From the NCBI RefSeq assembly GCF_051380735.1, contig NZ_JBNYXQ010000003.1, positions 124,001 to 188,000 of the forward strand: a stretch of 64,000 nt of DNA, written 5' to 3'. This document shows positions 25,235 to 33,409 of the stretch, in pieces; position 1 is the stretch's first letter; each line of letters opens with the position of its first letter. A program made the position numbers and the translations under genes. Source of the stretch: Janthinobacterium sp051380735. GTDB lineage: Bacteria; Pseudomonadota; Gammaproteobacteria; Burkholderiales; Burkholderiaceae_D. Under the pieces are notes generated by a model. It did not search any database. It was not told the DNA's origin and was given only the letters and a program-made list of their open reading frames with translations.

Positions 25235-25543
25235 TTATGACTGCTGCTTCGCCGGCGACGCGGTTTTCTTGCCCGCCTTGACAGGCTTCAGGGCGCCGCC
25301 TGCCTGCTCGCACGTGCCTTTGGCAACGTAGGCCCACTCGGTCGGCAGCCTGTCGCTGGCGGCCTGGCCGGCGCAGGAGTGCGCACCATCGGACGAGGCG
25401 CAGTCATTCTGGCCTGCCTTGGCAACGCCATAGCATTTTTCCTTGTCGCCGGCAGCGGCTGCATCATGGTCTGCGGCGCTGGAAGCCGAAGTGGCGCAAA
25501 GGCCAGCCAGGGCGGCGGCAACGAGGGCGTGACGTTTGTTCAT
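25235..25543 (-). CDS. bufferin-type precursor (DUF2282, BufA1-like)
   Basis: A 102-residue exported peptide: signal peptide MNKRHALVAAALAGLCATSASSA, then a mature part with four Cys at positions 37, 48, 57 and 78 (EKCYGVAKAGQNDC, GAHSCAG, AKGTCEQAGGA), which is the DUF2282 pattern, and a Lys-rich tail (KPVKAGKKTASPAKQQS). DUF2282 peptides are the substrates of DUF692 (MNIO) enzymes in bufferin loci and have been linked to copper handling. It lies first in the operon with the fused modifying enzyme downstream; no DoxX-like gene follows. The spacing and direction make cotranscription very likely. Confidence 0.9.
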   Translation of the reverse strand: MNKRHALVAAALAGLCATSASSAADHDAAAAGDKEKCYGVAKAGQNDCASSDGAHSCAGQAASDRLPTEWAYVAKGTCEQAGGALKPVKAGKKTASPAKQQS

Positions 25544-25670
25544 GGGAGTCTTTCGTAAAATAGGCGATAGCCGATTCTACGCTGTCGCAGAAAAAGAAGG
25601 AAATCCTTCAATGCAGACGCACGCTGCGGCCAGAACGGCGGCAGCGTGAACCGGCCAGGCTGGTCAGGAC

Positions 25671-25871
25671 TCAGGCCGTCGTGTTGATGCGGTTGCCCAA
25701 GTGCGACGGCAGGCTGGGCGCGGCTGGCACGGGCGGCAACGCTTCGATCAGGGCGGTTGCGGTCGAGCTCTGGATGTCCTGGGCTTTCTTCAGGACGGCC
25801 ATGCCCACGGCTTGGCGAGTGCCGGTCTCGGCCATCGTGGTTGACAGTTGTGCAATGCTTCCGACGTCCAT
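25671..25871 (-). CDS. YjfB-family putative motility protein
   Basis: A 66-residue protein with the YjfB pattern: DVGSIAQLSTTMAETGTRQA followed by VGMAVLKKAQDIQSSTATALIEALP. YjfB is linked to motility in Bacillus by annotation only. GGAGAG precedes ATG 25871 by 4 bases, so it is preferred over 25883. It stands alone between the bufferin promoter and mobB. Confidence 0.75.
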   Translation of the reverse strand: MDVGSIAQLSTTMAETGTRQAVGMAVLKKAQDIQSSTATALIEALPPVPAAPSLPSHLGNRINTTA

Positions 25872-25933
25872 GAGTCTCTCCATCCATTAAAGGTCTACCA
25901 GGATTAACGACCAGCCGACGCAATACTTTAGCC

Positions 25934-26470
25934 TTATTTTTCCAGCCGCTTCAATATCCAGCTTAGCACGCCCGCACGATCATTCAAGTCCAGCCAGGCT
26001 ACGCCGTCGCGCAGATCGGGCGGCGCCGGTGCGTCCGACGCCACCGCGATCACGCTCGCGTCATGCGGGTACAAGGGCGACTGTCCCACTTCCGGCCGAA
26101 ACACTTCCAGCTTGGCGATGGGATCGGTCTTGAAGCCCTCCACCAGGGTCAGGTCGGCCGGCCCCATGCGGGCCAGTTGCTGTGACAAGCTCGGTTCGGG
26201 CGCGCCGCGCAACTCGTGGACGATGGCAAAACGATACGGTGATGCTACCAGCACTTCGGCCGCGCCGGCGATGCGCAGGCGGGCGCTGTCCTTTTGTGGC
26301 GGCTCCAGCGCCAGGTCATGGTGGCTGTGCTTGATCAGGTTCACGCGCAGGCCGCGTGCCGCCATCTGTTGCACCACATATTCCAGCAAGGTAGTCTTGC
26401 CGCTGCCGGAACGGCCCACCACGCCCAGTACCGGGTGGGCAGGCATAAAAGCGGATGTCGCTTGGTCCAT
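25934..26470 (-). CDS. mobB: molybdopterin-guanine dinucleotide biosynthesis protein B
   Basis: A 178-residue P-loop GTPase-like protein with Walker A GRSGSGKTT (residues 19-27) and the MobB pattern LIKHSHHDLALEPPQKDSARLRIAGA. MobB aids insertion of the guanine dinucleotide into molybdenum cofactor. No other moa/mob/moe gene is adjacent in the window. The molybdenum link fits nitrate reductase regulation at 3-5.5 kb only loosely. Confidence 0.93.
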   Translation of the reverse strand: MDQATSAFMPAHPVLGVVGRSGSGKTTLLEYVVQQMAARGLRVNLIKHSHHDLALEPPQKDSARLRIAGAAEVLVASPYRFAIVHELRGAPEPSLSQQLARMGPADLTLVEGFKTDPIAKLEVFRPEVGQSPLYPHDASVIAVASDAPAPPDLRDGVAWLDLNDRAGVLSWILKRLEK

Positions 26471-26523
26471 CGTGTGAGTTCCTCGCTAAGATAGCCGCAT
26501 TATAGCGGCCGGCCGACTGACCC

Positions 26524-27150
26524 TCAGTACGGCATGCGGTAGCGATAGCCCTTGAAACTGAAGATGGCCGCCTTCGGTTGCAGTTTTTCCAGCACCAGCC
26601 CCGGCGCCACTTCTTCGCCCTCATGGCGCAGCACCTTGTCGATCAGCAGCAGCCGGTCGGCCGGATCTTTTGAATAAATGTAGCCGCCCAGGGCGATCGG
26701 CGGGATCTGCCGCTGTATCGGCTCGGGCAGATCGCGCAGGCCCGGCGTGATTTCTTCCACCGGCGCCGGAGTCACGACTGGCGCCGCTGGTGGCGCACTG
26801 GCCTTGACCACCGGTGGCGGCAGCGCCTTGACGACCAGCGGCGCAGGCAGCGGCGCAATGACCGGCGTAACGGGAGCCGGGGCCGGGGCCGGGGCCGGGA
26901 CCGGGACCGGGACAGGCGCCACCGCAACCACCGGCGCCGGTGCTGGCGCCACGCCGGTCTTCGCTGGCCACCACCACCAGACGGCTGCCACGGCGCAGGC
27001 GGCACCCAGTCCTGCCCACAGCGGCAGGCGTACCGGGCGGCTCGTGTCCGGCGCCGGCTGCAACTGTACCTGCGGCGCATGGATGGACGGCAATTCACCG
27101 AGCTGGCGTTCGGCTTGCGATTTTTTCAGTGCTTCAAGAATATACGACAT
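26524..27150 (-). CDS. gspB: GspB-like type II secretion assembly protein
   Basis: A 208-residue bitopic protein: cytoplasmic start MSYILEALKKSQAERQLGEL, a transmembrane segment (LWAGLGAACAVAAVWWWW), a Pro/Ala/Val-rich periplasmic linker (about residues 66-125) and a C-terminal GspB domain (IALGGYIYSKDPADRLLLID and the final FSFKGYRYRMPY). GspB works with GspA to place the secretin in the outer membrane. Its ATG directly follows the TAA of gspA without a gap. No other type II secretion genes are in the window. Confidence 0.9.
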   Translation of the reverse strand: MSYILEALKKSQAERQLGELPSIHAPQVQLQPAPDTSRPVRLPLWAGLGAACAVAAVWWWWPAKTGVAPAPAPVVAVAPVPVPVPAPAPAPAPVTPVIAPLPAPLVVKALPPPVVKASAPPAAPVVTPAPVEEITPGLRDLPEPIQRQIPPIALGGYIYSKDPADRLLLIDKVLRHEGEEVAPGLVLEKLQPKAAIFSFKGYRYRMPY

Positions 27151-28758
27151 TTATTTCCCCGCCACGGTGGTCGCCACGGGCAGCAGGCGCGGCTCCGTGT
27201 TGTCGCCCAGTTGCATCAGGCGCATGAATGTTTTTGGTCCCGCCAGGCCATCGGCCTTCAGGTTCTGGCTGCGCTGGAACTCGCGCAGCAAACGCTGCAT
27301 CTCCGTGTCCAGCGGCAGGTCGCTGGCAGGCGCAGGCAAGCCATGCAGCTGCGCCAGGCGCGCCGCCAGCCAGTCCACGTCCGGGCCACGCGCGCCCACC
27401 GGCACTTCATCGCGCCAGTTGCGTGGCGCGCGCCAGAAAGTAACGAAATCGCCGTCGCTGCGCTGAGCCAGTTCGGCTACTGCCATGGAGACGGGCTTGC
27501 CATCGATCTGCACGCTGGCCCTGTCGCCCTGCACGCGGGACAGCAGCGCCAGTTGTTCACCGATGCCATCCTTGCCGCGCAAGACCAGCATGGCGGGACG
27601 ATCCAGCACACGCAATTCGGCCACGCCGCCACGGCTTTGCAGGCAGCGCAGGCCAGCGCGGGCAGCAGCCTGGCAAGCGTCGCCTGCCGGCAAGTGTTCG
27701 CCCCACAGCGTGGCCAGCTGGCGCAGCAAGGCATCGCGGTCCGGTGCAGCGGTGGCCGGAGCCGGCACCGGGACCGGGGCCGATGCAGCGGCCACCGGCT
27801 TGCTTGCGGCCGCCATGGGCGCAGCAGATTGCTTCAAGGGCATGAAATGCCAGGCCAGCGCCGCCGTCGCCAGGGCACCGGCCAGCACGCCGCCGGCCAG
27901 CTGCGGCCAGCGCCAGCCGCTGGCAGCGGCTGGCGCGGCGGTGCCCGCTTCGGCAAATACTTCGGCAGCCGCGCGGCGCAGGATCTGGCGCGTCACTTGC
28001 GGCTGATTTTCCACATATGCCCCCAGCAGCGCGCGGTCGCACAGCAAGTTGATGCGGCGTGGCACGCCATGGCTGAGCTTGTGAATCTGCGCCATCAGTT
28101 GCGGCCCGAACGGCGTGCGCGCGGTGCTGCCGGCTACGGCCAGGCGGTGCTGGATATAACTGGCTGTCTCGGGCGCCGACAGCGAGCCCAGGTGGTAGCG
28201 CGCGATCACGCGCTGCGCCAGTTGCTCCAGCTCGGGCCGGGCCAGCATGGCGCGCAGTTCCGGCTGGCCGATCAGGATAATCTGCAGCAGCTTGCGCTCG
28301 CTCGTTTCCAGGTTGGTCAGCAGGCGCAATTGCTCCAGCACGGCGGCCGACAGGTTTTGCGCCTCGTCAATGATCAGCACATTGTTCTTGCCCTGCGCGT
28401 GGCTGGCCAGCAGATGCACATTGATGGCGTCGACATAGCTTTTCACGCTCCCCGCGCCGGCCGGCGGCGCGATGCGGAACTCTTCGCAGATCGACAGCAG
28501 CAATTCCTCGACCGACAGCTTGGGATTGAAAATATAGGCCAACTGGCAATTGTCGGGGATCTGCTCCATGAAGCAACGGCAAACGGTAGTCTTGCCGGCG
28601 CCGATCTCGCCCGTCAGCAACACGAACCCGCCGCCGCTGCCCACGCCATACAGCAGGTGCGCCAGCGCTTCGCGGTGGCGCTCGCTCATGAACAGATAGC
28701 GGGGATCGGGGGCGATCGAAAACGGCGATTGCTTGAGCTGGAAATAATGCGTGTACAT
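27151..28758 (-). CDS. gspA: GspA-like (ExeA) AAA+ ATPase
   Basis: A 535-residue ExeA-type protein. The N-terminal AAA ATPase has Walker A TGEIGAGKTT (residues about 49-58) and Walker B VLIIDEAQNL (about 127-136). A transmembrane helix (LAGGVLAGALATAALAWHFM, about 288-307) is followed by a Pro/Ala linker and a periplasmic part that ends in a peptidoglycan-binding domain (LLREFQRSQNLKADGLAG and KTFMRLMQLG, about residues 485-520). It forms an operon with gspB. Confidence 0.93.
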   Translation of the reverse strand: MYTHYFQLKQSPFSIAPDPRYLFMSERHREALAHLLYGVGSGGGFVLLTGEIGAGKTTVCRCFMEQIPDNCQLAYIFNPKLSVEELLLSICEEFRIAPPAGAGSVKSYVDAINVHLLASHAQGKNNVLIIDEAQNLSAAVLEQLRLLTNLETSERKLLQIILIGQPELRAMLARPELEQLAQRVIARYHLGSLSAPETASYIQHRLAVAGSTARTPFGPQLMAQIHKLSHGVPRRINLLCDRALLGAYVENQPQVTRQILRRAAAEVFAEAGTAAPAAASGWRWPQLAGGVLAGALATAALAWHFMPLKQSAAPMAAASKPVAAASAPVPVPAPATAAPDRDALLRQLATLWGEHLPAGDACQAAARAGLRCLQSRGGVAELRVLDRPAMLVLRGKDGIGEQLALLSRVQGDRASVQIDGKPVSMAVAELAQRSDGDFVTFWRAPRNWRDEVPVGARGPDVDWLAARLAQLHGLPAPASDLPLDTEMQRLLREFQRSQNLKADGLAGPKTFMRLMQLGDNTEPRLLPVATTVAGK

Positions 28759-28814
28759 GGAGACCCTGCGGTGGGACGATCAAAATGCGCCAAGGCGACT
28801 GCACAAGGCCATGC

Positions 28815-29318
28815 CTAGCGGGTATGAAGCGGCGGCAATGGCTTGTACTTGGCGCAATAGACTTTGGCCTTGGTGCGAAAGTAGACGATTTTACTGCCAG
28901 GCTGGGAACCACGGACAGGATGGGCGGAATAATCGAGTTTGTCGAAGCGCATGCCGGACACGGCGCGGATCGCCGGCTCGAGCTTTTCCGGCGTCGAATC
29001 GGCCACCACGCCCATGAAGACCAGCGGGCTGGTGTCGTCACTGACGATCACGTCCGTTACCGGCGCGCCCCACAACACGGCCTCGGTGCGGAACCAGTAG
29101 GCGCCGCCCTCGTGCTTGTAGGCCGGGCCGAAGGCAGTCAGCAGATACGAATAAAACGACTTGTTGTCGATCTGGTCCAGGCACAGCACGGCGTTGCCCA
29201 CCACCTGCCCGAAGGTCGATGGTGGCGCCTTGGGCTGCGCCTGCACCAACATGGCCGGCAACAGCAGCGCCAGCACGGCCAGCGGCCGCCGGGCGGGCAG
29301 CAAGCAGTGCGCGCGCAT
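28815..29318 (-). CDS. hypothetical exported protein
   Basis: A 167-residue protein with a signal peptide (PLAVLALLLPAMLVQA before QPKAPPSTFGQVV). The mature part has two Cys (NAVLCLDQID and KVYCAKYKPL), one disulfide being likely, and the patterns SYLLTAFGPAYKHEGGAYWF and VIVSDDTSPLVFMGVV. I do not recognise the family. It is upstream of gspA in the same direction with a 56-base gap. Confidence 0.7.
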   Translation of the reverse strand: MRAHCLLPARRPLAVLALLLPAMLVQAQPKAPPSTFGQVVGNAVLCLDQIDNKSFYSYLLTAFGPAYKHEGGAYWFRTEAVLWGAPVTDVIVSDDTSPLVFMGVVADSTPEKLEPAIRAVSGMRFDKLDYSAHPVRGSQPGSKIVYFRTKAKVYCAKYKPLPPLHTR

Positions 29319-29321
29319 GGC

Positions 29322-29429
29322 TTAATGCTTGCGTTCTTCTTTCTTGACTTTCTTCGCTTCCTTTTTTTCCTTCATGGATTTAGCCGGTTCCTTCTTGGCT
29401 TCCTTCTTGCTGTCTTGTGCCTTGCTCAT
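29322..29429 (-). CDS. tiny lysine-rich protein (35 residues)
   Basis: The minus strand encodes a 35-residue peptide starting MSKAQDSKKEAKKEPAKSM and ending KVKKEERKH; about 40 percent of residues are Lys and about 20 percent Glu. GGAG lies 7 bases before the ATG, the start, length and stop are clear, and the gene begins 3 bases after the stop-side neighbour at 29318. It is probably disordered and nucleic-acid binding, by composition only; small Lys/Ala/Glu-rich proteins of unknown function are frequent in Oxalobacteraceae. Confidence 0.6.
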   Translation of the reverse strand: MSKAQDSKKEAKKEPAKSMKEKKEAKKVKKEERKH

Positions 29430-29523
29430 GGTGTACTCCGTACGTGGTTGGGGATGCGTGGACCATTATGACACCGTGCCGTGGAAATGCACGCAATCGG
29501 CGTGCAAATCAGCGTGGAAACAA

Positions 29524-29808
29524 TCAGTGCAGGCAAAGGCGGCGCTTGGTCTTTTCGATCAGTGCCGTATCGTAGGGATACAGATTCTCGATAAAGAACA
29601 GTTCCGTTTCCGCCTCGTCTTCCAGGCACATCGCAATCATCACTTCGCCATCGCTTTCGCGGCCCAGGAAATCCTTGGGCCAGCGGTTCTTGCGATGCGT
29701 GCGCATCAGTTCCATGCCCAGCGCTGCCAGGGGCTTTGATACGCCGGCGGCCAGCGCCGCTTGTTGCCAGTCATCCCAATAGTCGCTTTTTGCTGTCTTG
29801 TCGTTCAT
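29524..29808 (-). CDS. hypothetical protein (94 residues)
   Basis: A 94-residue soluble protein: NDKTAKSDYWDDWQQAALAAG, then RTHRKNRWPKDFLGRESDGE and a C-terminal ELFFIENLYPYDTALIEKTK. I do not recognise the family. GGAAGAG precedes the ATG at 29808; the frame extends further upstream but without family-like sequence. Trp and charged residues in the first 20 positions suggest a structured helix. Confidence 0.7.
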   Translation of the reverse strand: MNDKTAKSDYWDDWQQAALAAGVSKPLAALGMELMRTHRKNRWPKDFLGRESDGEVMIAMCLEDEAETELFFIENLYPYDTALIEKTKRRLCLH

Positions 29809-30020
29809 GTGCTCTTCCAGCTTCAGATGTAAAAGGCGGACTGTACTCCGGACGGCACGCGCTGCCAAGCAGCTATTTGCGCGGCGCGGGTGCCAGCGGG
29901 CTTGTGGCATTGAAAAGTGGACTTGAACAAGTCCACATCAATACCATTTTTCAAAACACAAAAATTCCTTTATAAACATATACTTATATTAAACAGAGAG
30001 AAAGCCGCAGCTACCAGATA

Positions 30021-30069
30021 CAATACCACTTAAATACCTGTTGACAGCACCGTACACCAACCCTATAGT
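30021..30069 (+). promoter_or_regulatory. sigma70 promoter of the N-acetylglucosamine operon
   Basis: TTGACA at 30041-30046 and TATAGT at 30064-30069 are separated by 17 bases, a near-consensus promoter that would start transcription about 30076, just ahead of the kinase start. The sequence TACCACTTAAATACC immediately upstream (30024-30038) and AATACCATTT at about 29939 may be repressor sites; the latter is inference. Confidence 0.75.
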
Positions 30070-30096
30070 GCTTTCAGCTTTTTCGCCCCCTCCACC

Positions 30097-31014
30097 ATGG
30101 CTGAACTACACATGATCGAATACATAATTGGCGTCGACGGCGGCGGCAGCGGCACCCGGGTACGCCTGGCGCGGCACGACGGACAACAACTGGCGCAGGG
30201 TCGCAGCGGGCCGTCCGGTCTCGCGCACGGCATCGCACAGGCATGGACATCGGTGGCGCAGGCGGTCGGGCTGGCCTTTGCCGAGGCAGGCCTGGCGCAA
30301 GCGCCCCTGCAGCAGATGGCGATCGGCCTGGGCCTGGCCGGCGTGCACAACAAACAGTGGGCCGCCAGCTTTATCGAACACAATCCCGGCTATGCCCACG
30401 TGGCGCTGGAATCGGATGCCCTGACCACCCTGCTCGGCGCCCACGGCGGCCAGGCAGGCGCCATCGTGGCGATCGGCACCGGCAGCGTGGGCGAAGTGCT
30501 GCATGCCGACGGCAGCCGCCGGGAAGTGGGCGGCTGGGGCTTTCCTTCCGGCGACGAAGCGGGCGGCGCCTGGATCGGCATGCGCGCAGTCAACCATGCG
30601 CAGCAAGCCGTCGACGGCCGCGTGCGCGCCAGCGATTTTTCCACGGCCATTGTCGACACCTGCGGCGGCCACCGCGACGCCATGCAGGCCTGGCTGGCGG
30701 CCGCCACGCAAACCACCTATGCGCAACTGGCGCGGGTGGTGCTGGAACACGCCGCCAGCGACGCCATGGCGCATGGCCTGCTGATGGAAGCGGGCCGCCA
30801 GGTCGCGCTGATCGCCCAGGCGCTCGATCCGCAAGGCAGCTTGCCGGTGGCGCTGTGCGGCGGCCTGGCCGCGCCCTTGCGCCCCTACCTGCCACAGGCA
30901 CTGCTGCAAAAAGTGGTACCGGCGCACGGCGATTCGGCGGCTGGCGCCCTGCGCCTGGTGCGCCAGCGCCTGGACGGCAGCGGTGGGGCTGACCCACTCG
31001 TATTGCAGCATTAA
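30097..31014 (+). CDS. BadF/BadG-type N-acetylglucosamine kinase
   Basis: A 305-residue ASKHA kinase of the BadF/BadG/BcrA/BcrD family, here likely to phosphorylate N-acetylglucosamine. The N-terminal phosphate motif is IGVDGGGSGTRVRLARHDG; AIVAIGTGSVGEV (about residues 120-132) and WGFPSGDEAGGAWIG are typical of NagK-like members. Neither the ATG at 30097 nor the one at 30112 has a clear ribosome binding site; homologues suggest 30112 (MIEYIIGVDGG) may be the true start. It is first in an operon with nagA and a SIS-domain deaminase. Confidence 0.88.
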   Translation: MAELHMIEYIIGVDGGGSGTRVRLARHDGQQLAQGRSGPSGLAHGIAQAWTSVAQAVGLAFAEAGLAQAPLQQMAIGLGLAGVHNKQWAASFIEHNPGYAHVALESDALTTLLGAHGGQAGAIVAIGTGSVGEVLHADGSRREVGGWGFPSGDEAGGAWIGMRAVNHAQQAVDGRVRASDFSTAIVDTCGGHRDAMQAWLAAATQTTYAQLARVVLEHAASDAMAHGLLMEAGRQVALIAQALDPQGSLPVALCGGLAAPLRPYLPQALLQKVVPAHGDSAAGALRLVRQRLDGSGGADPLVLQH

Positions 31015-31044
31015 TTATGATGAATTCGTAGCGGAGTCACGCAG

Positions 31045-32160
31045 ATGAGCAGTACTACTATCCAGGGCAATATCCTGACCCCCGCCGGCTGGGTCCACGG
31101 CGCCATCGCTTTTGGCGAGCGCGTGGCCAGCATCAACGGCGCATCGCACCGCCCGTCGCAGAACGGCGACGACTATATCCTGCCCGGCTTTATCGACCTG
31201 CATGTGCATGGCGGCGCCGGCCGCGACATCATGGAGGGCGGCGACGCGGTACATGATGTCGCCGCCATCCATGCGCGCCACGGCACCACCAGCCTGCTGG
31301 CCACCACCATGACGGCGCCGCCCGAAGACATCGACATGGCCTTGAGCGCCATCGGCGCGGCGGCAAAGCAGCGCCGCCCCAACGCGGCGCGTGTGCTGGG
31401 CGCCCATCTGGAAGGCCCATACATCAATTCCGGCAAGCTGGGCGCGCAGCCGAACTACGCGCGCGCCGCTACCCTGGCCGAAATCGAACGGCTGCAAACC
31501 CTGGCGCAGCTGCGCGTGATCACGGTCGCGCCGGAAATCGACGGCCACCTGGACCTGGTGCGCCAACTGGCGCAGCGTGGCGTGCGCGTGCAGATCGGCC
31601 ACACCCTGGGCTCTTATGAAGATGGCGTGGCCGCGCTCGAACACGGCGCCTCGGGGTTCACCCACCTGTTCAACGCCATGAGCGGCCTGCACCACCGCGA
31701 GCCGGGCATGGTGGGCGCCGCCCTGGCCCATGCGCAATATGCGGAACTGATCCCCGATTTGCTGCACGTGCATCCGGGCGCCATCAAGACGGCGCTGCGC
31801 GCAATTCCCCACCTGTACTGCGTCAGCGATTCGACCTCCGCCACCGGCATGCCGGACGGCGAATACATGCTGGGCCGCCAAGCCGTACAAAAGTGCATGG
31901 GCGGCGTGCGCCTGCCCGACGGCACCCTGGCGGGCAGCACGTTGACGCTCGACCAGGCGCTGCGCAACCTGGTGGGGCTGGGGCTGGACCTGGCCGACGC
32001 CTCGCGGCGCGTCTCGACCAATGCCGCCGATTACCTGGGCCTGCAAGAGCGCGGCCGACTGGCCCCCGGCGCCTACGCCGACATGGTCGTGCTCGACCGT
32101 GATCTCAACCTTAAAGCCGTTTATATAGAAGGAGAACTCTGTGACCTCAATGATGCTTGA
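31045..32160 (+). CDS. nagA: N-acetylglucosamine-6-phosphate deacetylase
   Basis: NagA removes acetate from GlcNAc-6-P. The 371-residue amidohydrolase has the metal motif DLHVHGGAGRD (His53 and His55), the HLEGPYIN motif (about residues 125-132), RVQIGHTLGSYEDGVAALEHG and DSTSATGMPDGEY. It is 31 bases downstream of the kinase gene; its last 20 bases overlap the GTG start of the next gene. Confidence 0.95.
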   Translation: MSSTTIQGNILTPAGWVHGAIAFGERVASINGASHRPSQNGDDYILPGFIDLHVHGGAGRDIMEGGDAVHDVAAIHARHGTTSLLATTMTAPPEDIDMALSAIGAAAKQRRPNAARVLGAHLEGPYINSGKLGAQPNYARAATLAEIERLQTLAQLRVITVAPEIDGHLDLVRQLAQRGVRVQIGHTLGSYEDGVAALEHGASGFTHLFNAMSGLHHREPGMVGAALAHAQYAELIPDLLHVHPGAIKTALRAIPHLYCVSDSTSATGMPDGEYMLGRQAVQKCMGGVRLPDGTLAGSTLTLDQALRNLVGLGLDLADASRRVSTNAADYLGLQERGRLAPGAYADMVVLDRDLNLKAVYIEGELCDLNDA

Positions 32161-33163
32161 AGAAGCCGTTTCTGCCGCCGAATGCGTCGCCCTGCAACTG
32201 GCCAGCGACGGCGAGCGCTACGCGGAACTGGGCCGCAAATTGAGGAGCACGCAGTTCTCCACCGCGCTGACGATTGCGCGCGGCAGCTCGGACCACGCCT
32301 GCAACTACGTGGCCTATCTGATCATGGCGCGCCTGGGACGCGTGGTGGCGTCCTTGCCGATGTCGCTGGTGACCTTGAACAAGTCGCCCTTGAAAACACG
32401 CGACACGCTGGCCATCTCGATCTCGCAATCGGGCCAGAGCCCGGACGTGGTCGAACCGATCACGTACTTCCGCGACGGCGGCGCCACCACCGTGGCGCTG
32501 GTCAACGATATCGACTCGCCGCTGGCGCACGCCGCCGAATGGGCGATGCCGCTACGGGCAGGCAAGGAAAAAAGCGTCGCTGCCACCAAGAGCTTCATCG
32601 CCAGCCTGGTGGCCGGCGCGCGCATGGTGGCGCAGTGGCAGAACGACCCCGAACTGCTGGCCGGCCTGGCAGCGCTGCCCGAGGCACTGCGAGGCGCTGC
32701 CCGCATGGACTGGTCGCCGGCGGTCGAGGTGCTTGCGCCGGCGCGCAATATCATGGTGGTCGGACGCGGCATCAGCTTTCCAGTGGCGCTGGAATCGGCA
32801 TTGAAACTCAAGGAAACCTCGGCCCTGCAGGCCGAAGCGTTTTCCGGCGCCGAGATCGAGCACGGTCCGATGGCGCTGATCGAGGACGGCTATCCGCTGC
32901 TGATTTTTGCCACGCGCGGACCGACCCAGGCCGGCTTGCTGCAACTGGCGCTTGATATGCGTGGACGCGGCGCGAAAGTGCTGCTGGCGGCGCCCGACGA
33001 CGTGCCTGAACGCAACCTGACCCTGCCGGTGGCCGCCACGCCGGACCTCGATCCTGTCGTCGCCATCCAGTCCTTCTACGTGATGGCGGCCCAGCTGGCG
33101 GCCGCGCGCGGCATGGATCCGGATGCGCCACGGCATTTGAGCAAAGTCACCAGGACCAGTTAA
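32141..33163 (+). CDS. SIS-domain glucosamine-6-phosphate deaminase (NagB-II type)
   Basis: A 340-residue protein with two SIS sugar-isomerase domains related to the C-terminal half of GlmS but lacking the glutaminase domain. Motifs include ARGSSDHACNYVAYL, SISQSGQSPDVVEP and AEAFSGAEIEHGP. In nag operons of proteobacteria such proteins (NagB-II) convert GlcN-6-P to Fru-6-P and ammonia. The GTG at 32141 is preferred because GGAGAA ends 6 bases before it; the start overlaps nagA by 20 bases. Alternatively it could be a GlmS-like isomerase. Confidence 0.88.
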   Translation: MTSMMLEEAVSAAECVALQLASDGERYAELGRKLRSTQFSTALTIARGSSDHACNYVAYLIMARLGRVVASLPMSLVTLNKSPLKTRDTLAISISQSGQSPDVVEPITYFRDGGATTVALVNDIDSPLAHAAEWAMPLRAGKEKSVAATKSFIASLVAGARMVAQWQNDPELLAGLAALPEALRGAARMDWSPAVEVLAPARNIMVVGRGISFPVALESALKLKETSALQAEAFSGAEIEHGPMALIEDGYPLLIFATRGPTQAGLLQLALDMRGRGAKVLLAAPDDVPERNLTLPVAATPDLDPVVAIQSFYVMAAQLAAARGMDPDAPRHLSKVTRTS

Positions 33164-33409
33164 GCACGCTCAAGCAGGCAGGATATATGGACGCCACGGG
33201 CAAGGCCCTGCCGCACACGCCAGGCGCCCCTGCCGCCGCAGTTTATGTGACAATAGCCTTTGTTGACCATGCTGGCACCCTTGGACTTGCGGGGCCAGAA
33301 TGGCAGAATATGTGTTTTGCCCAGAATCCCTGCCCCAAGCATTGCCGTCGCGCAATCCGCAGCTGTGATTGCCGGGGGCATCTTTTTGTTATTGATTGAA
33401 GGATCACCC
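33164..33409. other. intergenic region
   Basis: About 246 bases after the nag operon. A short plus-strand frame from 33187 has no codon or motif support. The stretch GAAGGATCACCC just before 33410 holds the ribosome binding site of the next gene. Nothing else is recognised. Confidence 0.4.

Noticed and set aside
26880..26930. GC-rich tandem-like repeat of CCGGGA/GGGGCC units
   Set aside because: It is the Pro/Ala/Val linker code of gspB, not a separate element.
27079..28818. Plus-strand open frame of 579 codons
   Set aside because: It is opposite gspA and gspB, which have strong family matches.
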